Shown: piece after piece, positions 16,208 through 24,872 of the stretch
How positions within the stretch are numbered: the stretch's first letter is position 1
How the letters are laid out: each line of letters opens with the position of its first letter
Assembly (NCBI RefSeq): GCF_013055795.1
Contig: NZ_JABETO010000003.1
Span: 123,850 to 187,849 of the forward strand
Reading direction: 5' to 3'
DNA from: Streptomyces sp. I05A-00742
GTDB lineage: Bacteria; Actinomycetota; Actinomycetes; Streptomycetales; Streptomycetaceae
Length of the DNA: 64,000 bases
Notes under the pieces: model-generated
The model's input: only the letters and a program-made list of their open reading frames with translations
The model's database searches: none
Told to the model about the DNA's origin: nothing
Translations under genes and position numbers: made by a program

Positions 16208-17281
16208 CTAGGAGCGCTCCAGTTCCGGTGCCTGGCGCAGGATCTCCAGTTCCAGGTGCTGGAGCGCGGGGCTGGGCGAGATGCCCAGGTCCTCCACCAT
16301 CTTCTTCTGGTGGGCCCGCAGCACCGACAGCGCGTCGGCCTGCCGGCCCGCCCGGTACAGCGCGAGGGTCAGCAGTTCGCAGCCGTACTCGCGCAGCGGA
16401 TGGGCCTGGGTGAAGGCCACCAGTTCGGGCACCGCCATCTCGTGGTTGCCCACCGCGATCAGGGTGGCGCAGCGGCTCTCGATCACCGACAGGCGCAGTT
16501 CCTCCAGGCGTACGGCCTCGGGGGCGACATGCGGGGCCGCTGCCATCTCCGCGTAGGCCTCGCCCCGCCACAGGGCCAGGCCCGCCTCGAACGCGTACAG
16601 CGCCCGCTGTGGATCGCCCCGGTCCAGCGCCTGCCAGCCGGCGGTGGCGCTCTCCCAGAAGCGGTGGGCGTCGACTTCGACGGCCCGGCTGTTGAGCAGG
16701 TAGCCGCGCCCGCGTGTGCACAGCACCGTCGCCGGGGTGCGCGGCGCCCGGTGCGGTTCCAGGGCGCGCCGCAGATTGGCGATGTACGCGTGCAGCGAAG
16801 TGATCGCCGACTGCGGCGGCCGGCCGTCCCACAGCGCCTCCACCAGGACGTCGACCGAGACCGGCTGGCCCACCTGGCTCACCAGCAGCACGAGCGCCGC
16901 ACGCTGCTTGGGCGCGCCGAGGTCCACCCACCGGCCGCCGACGGCCGCCTCGACCGGGCCGAGTACCCGGAACTCCACCTCGGCGTCCGTCGCGGGACGG
17001 TGCGGTGGCCCGGCCGCGGCGGTGTCCGGGACGCGGTCGTCGCGGCGGCGGGTGATGTCGAGGTCCAGCGCCTGGCTGACGTACTGCTTGAGCGTCTCGT
17101 TGGCGCGCTGCAACTCCTGGACCTCGCGCTCGAGTTCCGCTATGCGCTGCGCACCGGTGGTTTCCGTGCCCCTCTCCGGCCCCTGCTCGGCAGCGGCCTG
17201 TCTTCCGCGCGGTCCGACGGCCACCGGGACGGCGGTCATGGTGCTGCGGCGGATTCCCCTGTCCATCGTCTCTGCACTCAT
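16208..17281 (-). CDS. SARP-family activator with N-terminal leucine zipper
   Basis: A 357-residue regulator with an OmpR-type winged HTH (about residues 101-190: EVEFRVLGPVEAAVGG, LGAPKQRAALVLLVSQVGQPVSVDVLVEALW, LHAYIANLRRALEP) and a bacterial transcriptional activation (BTAD) helical domain to the end. It lacks ATPase or TPR parts, like ActII-ORF4. An added segment (residues 47-71, RIAELEREVQELQRANETLKQ) shows clean heptads: I47, V54, N61, V68 at a and L50, L57, L64 at d. It resembles the zipper of IS3-type OrfA proteins. ATG 17281 keeps the zipper; ribosome sites are weak for all candidate starts. It is the likely binder of the CGSCAAG boxes. Confidence 0.9.
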   Translation of the reverse strand: MSAETMDRGIRRSTMTAVPVAVGPRGRQAAAEQGPERGTETTGAQRIAELEREVQELQRANETLKQYVSQALDLDITRRRDDRVPDTAAAGPPHRPATDAEVEFRVLGPVEAAVGGRWVDLGAPKQRAALVLLVSQVGQPVSVDVLVEALWDGRPPQSAITSLHAYIANLRRALEPHRAPRTPATVLCTRGRGYLLNSRAVEVDAHRFWESATAGWQALDRGDPQRALYAFEAGLALWRGEAYAEMAAAPHVAPEAVRLEELRLSVIESRCATLIAVGNHEMAVPELVAFTQAHPLREYGCELLTLALYRAGRQADALSVLRAHQKKMVEDLGISPSPALQHLELEILRQAPELERS

Positions 17282-17466
17282 AGGGTCTGCCCCGAAAGTG
17301 TGTGTCCGGACATGCCCCGGACTGCGCATGCGGTCGCCTCTGCCACAAGACCCGCTCCGACGTTCACGTCGCACGGCCCGGTCCGTTCCGCTCGGTCCCC
17401 GGGCCGGCGTCCCGCACACGGGCCCGGCGCCGCGCGGGGCGGCGCGGGGGCCCGTGGCGGGGTGGT

Positions 17467-19578
17467 TCATCTGCCGCTGTACGCGGGTGTCTGGTCGGGT
17501 TCGCCCGCCGGCGCCGCGGCGTCGTCGCGGTGCCGGAACAGCTTGCTGGGCCACCACATCCAGCGGCCCACGTCCAGGGTGAGCGCGGTGACCAGGACCG
17601 AGCGCACCACGATGGTGTCGAGAAGCACGCCGAACGCCACCGTGAAGCCCAGCTCCACCGCGAAGACCAGCGGCAGCGAGGCCATCGCCGCGAAGGTGCC
17701 GGCCAGCACCACACCGGCCGAGGTGATCACACCGCCGGTGGACGAGAGGCCGGTCAGCGCGGCGCGCCGGGTTCCGTGCGACAGCGCGTCCTCGCGGACC
17801 CGGGTGACCAGGAAGATGTTGTAGTCGATGCCCAGCGCGACCAGGAACACGAACGACAGCAGCGGGAACGACGCTTCGGCTCCGGCGAGGCCGAAGACGT
17901 GCTCGAACACCAGGCTGCTCACGCCGAGGGCCGCGCCGAACGACAGCAGCACCGTCGCCATCAGCAGCAGCGGCGCGACCACCGCGCGCAGCAGCACCCC
18001 CAGGATGAGCAGGACCACGAGCAGCACGATCGGGATGATCACCTTGGAGTCGCGGGCCGCCGCGTTCTCCGTATCGACCATGATCGCGGTATTGCCGCCG
18101 ACCTGTGCGTCGGCGCCCTCGATCCGGTGGACCGCGGTCCGGGCCTGCTCGACGGTGCGTCTCGCCGCCTCGCTGCTGGGCTCGTCCTCCAGCTGCGCGA
18201 GCAGCACCGCCTCGCCGTCCTTGACCACCGGGTCCGCGACGGTGCTGATCCCGGGCACGCCGGCCAGCGCCGTCCTGACCCGGCCGGCCGCGCCGGCCTC
18301 GGCCACGACGTGGACGGGGGTGCCCGACCCGGCGGGGAAGTGCGCGGCGCGGATCTCCTCACCGACGGCCATCTGCGGCTTGCCGGTGAACTGGTCCTTG
18401 TTGGACAGGCCCGAGGCGTCGAGCCCGAACGTGCCGAGCGCCATCGCCGCGAGCACCAGCACGGTGCCCGTCCACACCAGCCGCGGGCGGCCCGAGATGG
18501 CCTTCCCGACCCGGCTCCAGACGCTCTCCTTCCGCTCCTCCTCGGCGCCGTGGACCGGCTTCGCCGGCCAGAAGATCCACCGGCCGCAGGCGACCAGCAG
18601 CGCCGGCATCAGCGTCACCATGGCGAGCAGGCCGACCACGATGCCGATGGCGCAGGCCGGGCCCATGCCCTTGGTGGAGTTGAGGACGGCGAGCATCAGC
18701 AGCATCAGGCTGACGGCGACGGTCGCCGCGCTGGCCACGATCGCCGGGCCCGAGCGGTACAGGGCCTCCGCCATCGCCTCGTGCCGGTCCTCGTGCCGCG
18801 CCAGCTCCTCCCGGTAGCGGGAGATCAGCAGCAGCGCGTAGTCGGTGGCGGCGCCGAAGATCAGGACGATCAGGAGGAAGCCGGTCTGTTTGTTGATGAC
18901 GAGACCGGCGTCCCTGGCCAGCAGATAGATCAGCGCCTTCGCCGCCGTCAGGGACACACCGACGGTGATCAGCGGCAACAGCGGCAGCAGCGGACTGCGG
19001 TAGGTGATCAGCAGGATCACGACCACGACCAGCGCGGTGATCGTGGTCAGCGCGCCGCCGCCGCCGAACGCCTTGATCGAGTCGGCACCGTAGCCGGCCG
19101 GCCCGGCGACGTGGAAGCCGAGGCCGTCCGCGTCCTTCTCGCCGATGTCGGTCATCGCGTCGACGACCTTGCCGAGCCCTGCCCAGCCGGACTTGTCCTT
19201 GTGGACCTGGACGACGGTCTGGATCGCCTTGCCGTCCTGGGACGTGACCGGTGCCTGCGGCGGGCCCACGACGTTGGCGATACCCCGGAAGGCCTTGGCG
19301 TCCGCCTGGGCCTTGGCCAGGTCGGCGCCGGTGACTCCGGCGGCCCGGTCGTAGATCACGATCGCGGGCAGGGAGTCGGCGGGCATCAGCTTCTGGGCGC
19401 GCTCGACGACCGCGGTGGACTCCGCGTTGCCGGGCAGCCAGGCCGAGTTGTCGTTCTCCTCCGCGTCACCGAGCTTCCCGGCCAGCATCAGCGCCGGGAC
19501 CAGGACGACGGCCCAGAGCGCGATGACGACCCACTTGCCCACCCTTCCACTGGGCAGGGCGGCCAGTTTTCGCAGCAT
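17467..19578 (-). CDS. MMPL/RND-family membrane transporter
   Basis: A 703-residue exporter of the MMPL type (ActII-3-like), proton-driven. It has the tandem layout: TM1, a large extracytoplasmic loop (about residues 40-170), a TM2-6 block containing IFGAATDYALLLISRYREEL (the conserved GxxxDY element of MMPL proteins), a second loop after TM7, and a second TM block with FVFLVALGIDYNIFLVTRVREDAL (second GIDY motif). Length fits single MMPL transporters. It lies at the end of the minus-strand tailoring operon after the terpene cyclase and probably exports the meroterpenoid and provides self-resistance. The C-terminal tail is basic and cytosolic. A 14-bp tandem repeat lies just upstream. Confidence 0.93.
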   Translation of the reverse strand: MLRKLAALPSGRVGKWVVIALWAVVLVPALMLAGKLGDAEENDNSAWLPGNAESTAVVERAQKLMPADSLPAIVIYDRAAGVTGADLAKAQADAKAFRGIANVVGPPQAPVTSQDGKAIQTVVQVHKDKSGWAGLGKVVDAMTDIGEKDADGLGFHVAGPAGYGADSIKAFGGGGALTTITALVVVVILLITYRSPLLPLLPLITVGVSLTAAKALIYLLARDAGLVINKQTGFLLIVLIFGAATDYALLLISRYREELARHEDRHEAMAEALYRSGPAIVASAATVAVSLMLLMLAVLNSTKGMGPACAIGIVVGLLAMVTLMPALLVACGRWIFWPAKPVHGAEEERKESVWSRVGKAISGRPRLVWTGTVLVLAAMALGTFGLDASGLSNKDQFTGKPQMAVGEEIRAAHFPAGSGTPVHVVAEAGAAGRVRTALAGVPGISTVADPVVKDGEAVLLAQLEDEPSSEAARRTVEQARTAVHRIEGADAQVGGNTAIMVDTENAAARDSKVIIPIVLLVVLLILGVLLRAVVAPLLLMATVLLSFGAALGVSSLVFEHVFGLAGAEASFPLLSFVFLVALGIDYNIFLVTRVREDALSHGTRRAALTGLSSTGGVITSAGVVLAGTFAAMASLPLVFAVELGFTVAFGVLLDTIVVRSVLVTALTLDVGRWMWWPSKLFRHRDDAAAPAGEPDQTPAYSGR

Positions 19579-19609
19579 GTCTGTCTCTCCGTGTTCCGTG
19601 GGGGTGAAC

Positions 19610-19663
19610 GGTGCTTCTCGTACGGTGCTTCTCGTACGGTGCTTCTCGAACGGTTGCTTCTCA
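19610..19663. repeat. 14-bp tandem repeat upstream of the MMPL gene
   Basis: GGTGCTTCTCGTAC is repeated at 19610, 19624 and 19638 (last copy ends AAC), followed by a fourth copy with one inserted base (19652-19663). It fills the spacer between the terpene cyclase stop and the MMPL start. Confidence 0.85.
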
Positions 19664-19698
19664 GGGGCAGTGGTCCGGGGCGGGCGGGGCCCGGGGGT

Positions 19699-21336
19699 TC
19701 ACCGCGCCTGGTGGAGCGTGCCTCGCAGGTCCGGGACCCGTGCGCGGGCGTGCCCGAGGGCGAGCAGCACCGGGATGTCGGTGAGCAGCGGGAAGTGGTA
19801 GGCGAAGGGGCGCGGGCCGACCATGTCGGGCGGGCCGCCGTAACTGCCGTCGGCCTTCTGCCGTTCGAGCAGCCAGGTCAGGGCGGCGCCGACGGGACGT
19901 GGGTCGTCGGCGTGGCAGAGCGTGATCAGGCCGTAGGCGGTGCTGATGTCGTCGCTGGGGTCGCCGGGCCGCATGCCCCAGCCGCCGTCGGCGTTCTGCG
20001 TCTCGCGCACCGTCCGCTCGATCCGCGCGGCCATGGCGGCGGAGCGCGGATCGTCCGGGCCCGCCGTACAGGCGGCGAGCCGCACCCGGAACAGGCTGTG
20101 CAGGCGGCTGCGGCTCCAGCCCGGCTCGAAGCCGCCGTCGGCGAGCTGGCTTTCGGCGAGGAACGCCAGGGCCTTCTCGCGCCGCGGTGCGGTGGCCGGG
20201 TGCGGGCCGAGCGCGCAGACCGCGGCGGCCGTCATGCACGGCTCGGAGGAGGCGCCCCGCACATAGGTCGGGAAGCCGCCGTCCGCGCCCTGCACGGCCA
20301 GCAGCGCGGCCACCCCGTCGCGCACCGTCCCGGCGTGCGCGGCCGGGTCGACGGCCTGGAGGAACTCCAGGGCGCAGGAGGTGTCGTCGACATCGTTCTG
20401 CGCGACGAGCGGTGACATGGACCAGCCGCCGGTCAGCGCCGTGCCGCGGGAGAGCGAGCGCAGCGGGGCGCCGCCCCGCTGGGCCGCGAGCGTCGCGGCC
20501 ATCCGGCGCAGCAGCGCCGGGTCGGCGCCCGCCGCGTGCAGGGCGAGACCGCCGGTGGACGTGCACCAGTTGTGCATCTCCAGGACGAACGGGAAGCCGC
20601 CGTCGGTGCGTTGATGACGCAGCAGCGTCGCGAGGCCGCGGCGCACGGTCTCCTCGTGGCCGGGCGTCCCGGCGAGGGCGTGCAGCACCAGCAGGTGCAT
20701 CAGCGCGTAGCCCTCCCACACGGTGGTGGCGGGGTCGGTGGCCAGCAGGGTGTCCAGGGCGGCCTCGGTGGCCCTGTTCCGTATGCCGAGGGCGTCGGCC
20801 AGGATCAGTGTGATGGCCGCCTGCTGCACGGCGGCCCAGGAGTGCAGCGGGTCGGTGGGAACCTGTCCGCTGCCCGGGAGTTCGGCGTCGGCGGGCAGCG
20901 GGCAGCCGAGCACCGAGAGCACCGCGTACACCATCAGGCGGCGGCGGGTGGAGATGAAGCCCGGCGCGGCGCCCAGGACGCCCGACGCCAGGGTGCCGGC
21001 GAGGGCGCCGTCGCCGCCGGGCTCCCGGCCCGCGGCGGCCCCTATGGCGCGCGAGGCGAGCACCCGGTCGAGCTTGTCCGGGGACTCCTGGTGGCCGCGC
21101 AGATAGGCGAGGAGGCGGCCCCGGGCCGGGGAGTCCGCGCCGGTCCGCGCCATCAGCGAGAGGGCGAGCGCCGACTCCAGCACTCTGCTCTCGCACTGTT
21201 CTCGTATCGCGCCGTCGTCGTCGGTTCTCCCGCTGACGTACGCGATCAGCCGGGCCGTGGCCCGGTGCACCTCGTCCGGGGAAACCTCCTCGGGCAGCGG
21301 CAGCGGGGCCGGACGCGCCGGGTCCGCGATCTTCAT
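19699..21336 (-). CDS. Class II (DxDD) terpene cyclase
   Basis: A 545-residue protein of the squalene-hopene/class II diterpene cyclase superfamily. It carries DVDDTS at residues 315-320, the general-acid motif that starts protonation-driven cyclisation, and QW-type repeats (QRTDGGF 242, QGADGGF 349, QLADGGF 397, QNADGGW 447, QKADGSYG 493). No class I DDxxD metal motif is seen. Length fits bacterial class II diterpene cyclases (about 500-560) rather than hopene synthase (about 630-680). Substrate options are GGPP/FPP before transfer or the prenylated naphthoquinone afterwards. Start: ATG with AGGAG seven bases upstream. Within the tailoring operon. Confidence 0.88.
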   Translation of the reverse strand: MKIADPARPAPLPLPEEVSPDEVHRATARLIAYVSGRTDDDGAIREQCESRVLESALALSLMARTGADSPARGRLLAYLRGHQESPDKLDRVLASRAIGAAAGREPGGDGALAGTLASGVLGAAPGFISTRRRLMVYAVLSVLGCPLPADAELPGSGQVPTDPLHSWAAVQQAAITLILADALGIRNRATEAALDTLLATDPATTVWEGYALMHLLVLHALAGTPGHEETVRRGLATLLRHQRTDGGFPFVLEMHNWCTSTGGLALHAAGADPALLRRMAATLAAQRGGAPLRSLSRGTALTGGWSMSPLVAQNDVDDTSCALEFLQAVDPAAHAGTVRDGVAALLAVQGADGGFPTYVRGASSEPCMTAAAVCALGPHPATAPRREKALAFLAESQLADGGFEPGWSRSRLHSLFRVRLAACTAGPDDPRSAAMAARIERTVRETQNADGGWGMRPGDPSDDISTAYGLITLCHADDPRPVGAALTWLLERQKADGSYGGPPDMVGPRPFAYHFPLLTDIPVLLALGHARARVPDLRGTLHQAR

Positions 21337-21439
21337 GGAGTGCTCCTGTCTGAGCCGGTCCGGCCGGGACGGCCTGGGATGACGGGAAACGGGCCGGGCC
21401 CCGCCGGGGAGGGATCCCCGTACGGGGCCGGGCGGTGGG

Positions 21440-22957
21440 TCAGCCGACCCCCTGCGCGAACCGGAAGAACCGGTGCGGGTCGTACTTCCTCTTGACCCGG
21501 GCCAGCCGCGTGTGGTTCTCGGCGTAATAGGAGCGCCGCCAGTCCGGCAGGCGCGGGTCGATGAAGTTCTGGTAGGTCTCGCCGTTGGAGTACGGGTCGA
21601 TCACCGCGAAGCCGTCGTCGACGTACTCCCACGCGGCGGCCCTGGCCTCGGACGGGACCGGTGCGGCGGCGTTCGAGGTGAGGTAGCTGACCGAGAAGAG
21701 GCTGTCGCGGTGGACGTAGGCGGTGGCGTCGCGGGCCATGGCGTTGGCCCGGCCGCCGAGTGCGGAGATCTGCAGCTGGCGCATCTGTCCGGCGAACCGG
21801 TTCGCGTCGAACGTCTCCAGCGCCCTGGCCCAGCCCTCGCGCGGCATCGTCCGCTCGAACAGCCGGCTGCGCCAGGCGCCGAACGCCGGGCGCTGGAGCT
21901 TCCCGTCGGTGGAGGTGTCGGCGCGGTGGCACTGCTGCACGGTGAGCTCGGAGCACTGGTACAGCGACATCAGGACCGACTTGTACGGGGCGGTGAACTT
22001 CTGCCGGTGCACCGGGGGGCGGCCGACCAGCGAGATCAGCCGGGCGATCTCGCCGTCGAACGCCGCGCCGGTGTCCACCGAGCCGAGGAACACGGAGGCG
22101 GTCGGCACGGTGCCGGGACCGGCGTCGGTCAGCGTGACGTTGACACCGCTGCCGATCGTCCACGGGGCGTCGGGCAGCCACCGGGTCCAGCCGTCCAGCA
22201 TGTCCAGGGCCTGGTCGAAGGTCCATACGAGGTTGATGGCGGCCACGTCGGTCAGCGGCGAGGGCGTGACCTCGTACGACGTGACGATCCCGAAGTTGCC
22301 GCCACCGCCGCCGCGCAGGGCCCAGTACAGGTCGCGGTGGGAGTGCGGCGAGGCGGTGACCGCGCGCCCGTCGGCGAGGACCACCCGCGCCGAGGTCACC
22401 TTGTCGGAGGCGACGCCGATGCTGCGGGTGAACAGGCCCATGCCGCCGCCCTGGAGGAACCCGCCGGCCGCGACGGTGGGGCAGTACCCGATGGAGAGGC
22501 CGAGGCCGGCCGGCGCGAGGGTGTTCGCGATGTCGACGGACTGGGCGCCGGGCCCCAGCCGGACCGAACCGTCGCCGAGCTCCACGGAGTTGAGCCCGGA
22601 AACATCGATGACCAGGCCCTCGGTGGTGGAGTAGCCGCCCGCGCTGTGGCCGCCGCTGCGCGCGGCCACGGGTATGCCGTACGCCTCGGCGAAGCGGACG
22701 CACGTGGCGACATCGGCGGCGGAGGCACAATAGGCGACCGCCCGGGGGCTGGTGGCGTCGAACTGGATCTGGTAGAGCTGCTTGGCCCGCCGGTAGTCCG
22801 CGTCCGACGGGAGCACGAGGCGTCCCCGGAGCCGGTCGGCGAGCCGGCTCCACCGGCTGCCGGAAGCACCGGCCGTGGCCTGCGCGGCGCCGGGCAGCGC
22901 CGTCGTGGCCAGCGCGACACCGCCGGCGCCGGCGAGGAAGGACCTTCTGTTGATCAT
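21440..22957 (-). CDS. Tat-exported BBE-like FAD oxidase (bicovalent flavin)
   Basis: A 505-residue berberine-bridge-enzyme-type oxidoreductase. Residues 1-27 are a twin-Arg signal peptide (NRRSFLAGAGGVALATTALPGAAQA). The PCMH-type FAD domain has both flavin attachment residues, His104 (ARSGGHSAGGY) and Cys159 (GYCPTVAAGGFLQGGG). The C terminus has the BBE signature (NFIDPRLPDWRRSYYAENHTRLARVKRKYDPHRFFRFAQGVG). Such enzymes catalyse oxidative cyclisation or dehydrogenation with O2; family members in plants and actinobacteria act on prenylated aromatics. It may act on the prenylated product outside the cytoplasm. It is third of the prenyltransferase operon. Confidence 0.93.
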   Translation of the reverse strand: MINRRSFLAGAGGVALATTALPGAAQATAGASGSRWSRLADRLRGRLVLPSDADYRRAKQLYQIQFDATSPRAVAYCASAADVATCVRFAEAYGIPVAARSGGHSAGGYSTTEGLVIDVSGLNSVELGDGSVRLGPGAQSVDIANTLAPAGLGLSIGYCPTVAAGGFLQGGGMGLFTRSIGVASDKVTSARVVLADGRAVTASPHSHRDLYWALRGGGGGNFGIVTSYEVTPSPLTDVAAINLVWTFDQALDMLDGWTRWLPDAPWTIGSGVNVTLTDAGPGTVPTASVFLGSVDTGAAFDGEIARLISLVGRPPVHRQKFTAPYKSVLMSLYQCSELTVQQCHRADTSTDGKLQRPAFGAWRSRLFERTMPREGWARALETFDANRFAGQMRQLQISALGGRANAMARDATAYVHRDSLFSVSYLTSNAAAPVPSEARAAAWEYVDDGFAVIDPYSNGETYQNFIDPRLPDWRRSYYAENHTRLARVKRKYDPHRFFRFAQGVG

Positions 22958-23006
22958 GCCGCTTCTTCCGTGTTCGTAAGGGAGTTCGGGCGGGTGGTGC
23001 GGGTGG

Positions 23007-24812
23007 TCAGGGGGCCCGGTGGCCCAGGACGAGGGCGAGCGCCCCGGTCAGGGCTCCGGCCGGGTCCGCCTCGGCGCCCGTGGCGCGCCAGGCCACGTGC
23101 TGGTCGGGCCGGACGAGGACGGCACCCGCGTCGTCCGTCCCGCGCAGGCGCTGCCAGGCGCCGTCGGCGTCGGTGTACGCCGTGTCCCGGCCGGCCTCGT
23201 CGCCCTCGCCGCCGCCGATGCGGACCACGGTCACGGGGACGGAGAGCTTCTCGGCGGCCAGTGCGGCGGCCTCGGTCCACGCCGCCCCGTCCGCCCCGGT
23301 GATCAGCACAAAGCCGGTGCCGGAGCCGACCAGGTCGTGGGTGGACACGCGCCGGCCGTCCCGCTCGACCCAGGCGTGCGGCAGCAGATGCCCCGGGCGG
23401 GTCGTGGGCCGGTGCGCGTCGCCCAGCGGCGAACGGGCCGGCGGGCGGCTGCCGTCCGGGACGACCGCGCCCTGCTCGTAGGCGAAGCCGGTCTCCACGT
23501 CGAGGGCCTGGCACTCGCCGCGGTGGGTGGCGAAGATCTCCGCCGCCCGGGCGCGCTGCGCGGCACCGACCGGGGTCGGCGAGAAGTAGGAGAAGAACAC
23601 CTGCGTGCGGCGCTCCGGCGGCACGTGCGGGCCGAGGCCGACGGCGGCGTCGATGACCACCTGGTGGTGCGCGGCGGCGGACATCGCCCAGCCCAGGTTG
23701 TACTGGCCGACGGGCCTGCGCTCGGTCTCGTAGGTGTCGAGCAGGCCGTCGCCGGCGCGGCCCGAGAGCACCGCGGCGAGCTTCCAGGCGAGGTTGTGCG
23801 CGTCCTGGATGCCGCTGTTGAGGCCGAGTCCGACGGCGGGCGGCTGGCGGTGGGCGGCGTCGCCGACGAGGAACGCCCGGCCGTGGCGGTAGCGCTCGGC
23901 GAGCACCGCCTCGACGCTCCAGGAGGTCACGTCGTGCAGGGTCAGTTCGAGGCCGGGCAGGCCGAGCACCTCGCGGATGCGGCCGGTGACCGCCTCCTCG
24001 TCGGTGCGGTCGATACCGGCGAGCGGCAGGTGCAGGCCCCACTCCTCACAGTTCTTGCCCCAGGTCGGGCCCATCTCGATGAGGGCGCTGGACAGGTCGG
24101 GGCGGTAGGGGTTGAGGAACCAGGTGATGACCGAGCCCTCGGTCCACCACTGCGACAGGTCCGCGGAGAAGTACGCCGTGGTGGCGTCGAACAGGGCGGG
24201 CAGGCCCTCCATGCGGATGCCGAGGGCGGGGCCCACCGTGCGGCCGGCGTCCGCCGCGATCACGTACCGCGCGACGACCGTCGTGGTCTCGCCGGTCTCG
24301 GTGGAGCGGATCTCGGCGGTGAAGCCCTCGCCGGTCCCGCCCTCGGCGTTCCCGGTCAGCGAGACCAGCTCGTGGCCGAACCGGACGCCCCCGGGGTTGC
24401 GCTCCTCCGCGTGGCGGCGCAGCACCGGTTCGAGGCGCAGCTGCGGCAGCTTGGCCGGCAGTACGGGGCCCGCCGCCTCGTACGTCCCGCGCAGCGCGCC
24501 GCCGCCGAAGCCGTCCATCTCGTGGATGACCCGCCCGTCCAGCGGGCCGGGTCCGGTGAGCGTGGTCTGCCAGCGGACCTTGCCGAACTGCTCGGGTGCG
24601 GCGGCCGGTTCGGCCACGTCGTCCGCCAGGCCGTACTGGCGGAAGATCTCCATGGTGCGCTGGTTGATGTAGTGCGCCTTCGGCAGGCGCGAGGTGTCGG
24701 CGCGGCGCTCCACCAGCAGGTGGTCGACGCCATGGCCGGACAGGAAGACGGAGGCGGCCAGGCCGGAGCCGCCGCCGCCCACGATCAGTACCGGAACTTC
24801 TACGGTGCTCAA
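23007..24812 (-). CDS. FAD-dependent aromatic hydroxylase (PHBH/UbiH-like)
   Basis: A 601-residue class A flavoprotein monooxygenase. It has the N-terminal GxGxxG loop (VLIVGGGGSGLAAS, residues 8-21), the second FAD motif HGRAFLVGDAAHRQPPAVGLGLNSGIQDAHNLAWKL (GD motif), and a C-terminal thioredoxin-like domain as in TfdB/phenol hydroxylase-type enzymes. It should hydroxylate an electron-rich aromatic or quinone ring using NAD(P)H. In related aminonaphthoquinone pathways a flavin oxygenase acts on the (amino)flaviolin core, so the same is inferred here. The start codon is TTG, with AAGGAA a few bases upstream. It follows the prenyltransferase gene by 60 bp. Confidence 0.9.
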   Translation of the reverse strand: MSTVEVPVLIVGGGGSGLAASVFLSGHGVDHLLVERRADTSRLPKAHYINQRTMEIFRQYGLADDVAEPAAAPEQFGKVRWQTTLTGPGPLDGRVIHEMDGFGGGALRGTYEAAGPVLPAKLPQLRLEPVLRRHAEERNPGGVRFGHELVSLTGNAEGGTGEGFTAEIRSTETGETTTVVARYVIAADAGRTVGPALGIRMEGLPALFDATTAYFSADLSQWWTEGSVITWFLNPYRPDLSSALIEMGPTWGKNCEEWGLHLPLAGIDRTDEEAVTGRIREVLGLPGLELTLHDVTSWSVEAVLAERYRHGRAFLVGDAAHRQPPAVGLGLNSGIQDAHNLAWKLAAVLSGRAGDGLLDTYETERRPVGQYNLGWAMSAAAHHQVVIDAAVGLGPHVPPERRTQVFFSYFSPTPVGAAQRARAAEIFATHRGECQALDVETGFAYEQGAVVPDGSRPPARSPLGDAHRPTTRPGHLLPHAWVERDGRRVSTHDLVGSGTGFVLITGADGAAWTEAAALAAEKLSVPVTVVRIGGGEGDEAGRDTAYTDADGAWQRLRGTDDAGAVLVRPDQHVAWRATGAEADPAGALTGALALVLGHRAP

Positions 24813-24872
24813 GGCTGTTCCTTCCGAAAGCGGGATGAGAAAAGAAGAGGGAAGTGGAGAATTGACGTGGTG

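Noticed and set aside
19699..21336. Squalene-hopene cyclase
   Set aside because: It shares the superfamily and QW repeats, but it is about 100 residues too short and has no hopanoid genes around it; class II diterpene-type is the better fit.
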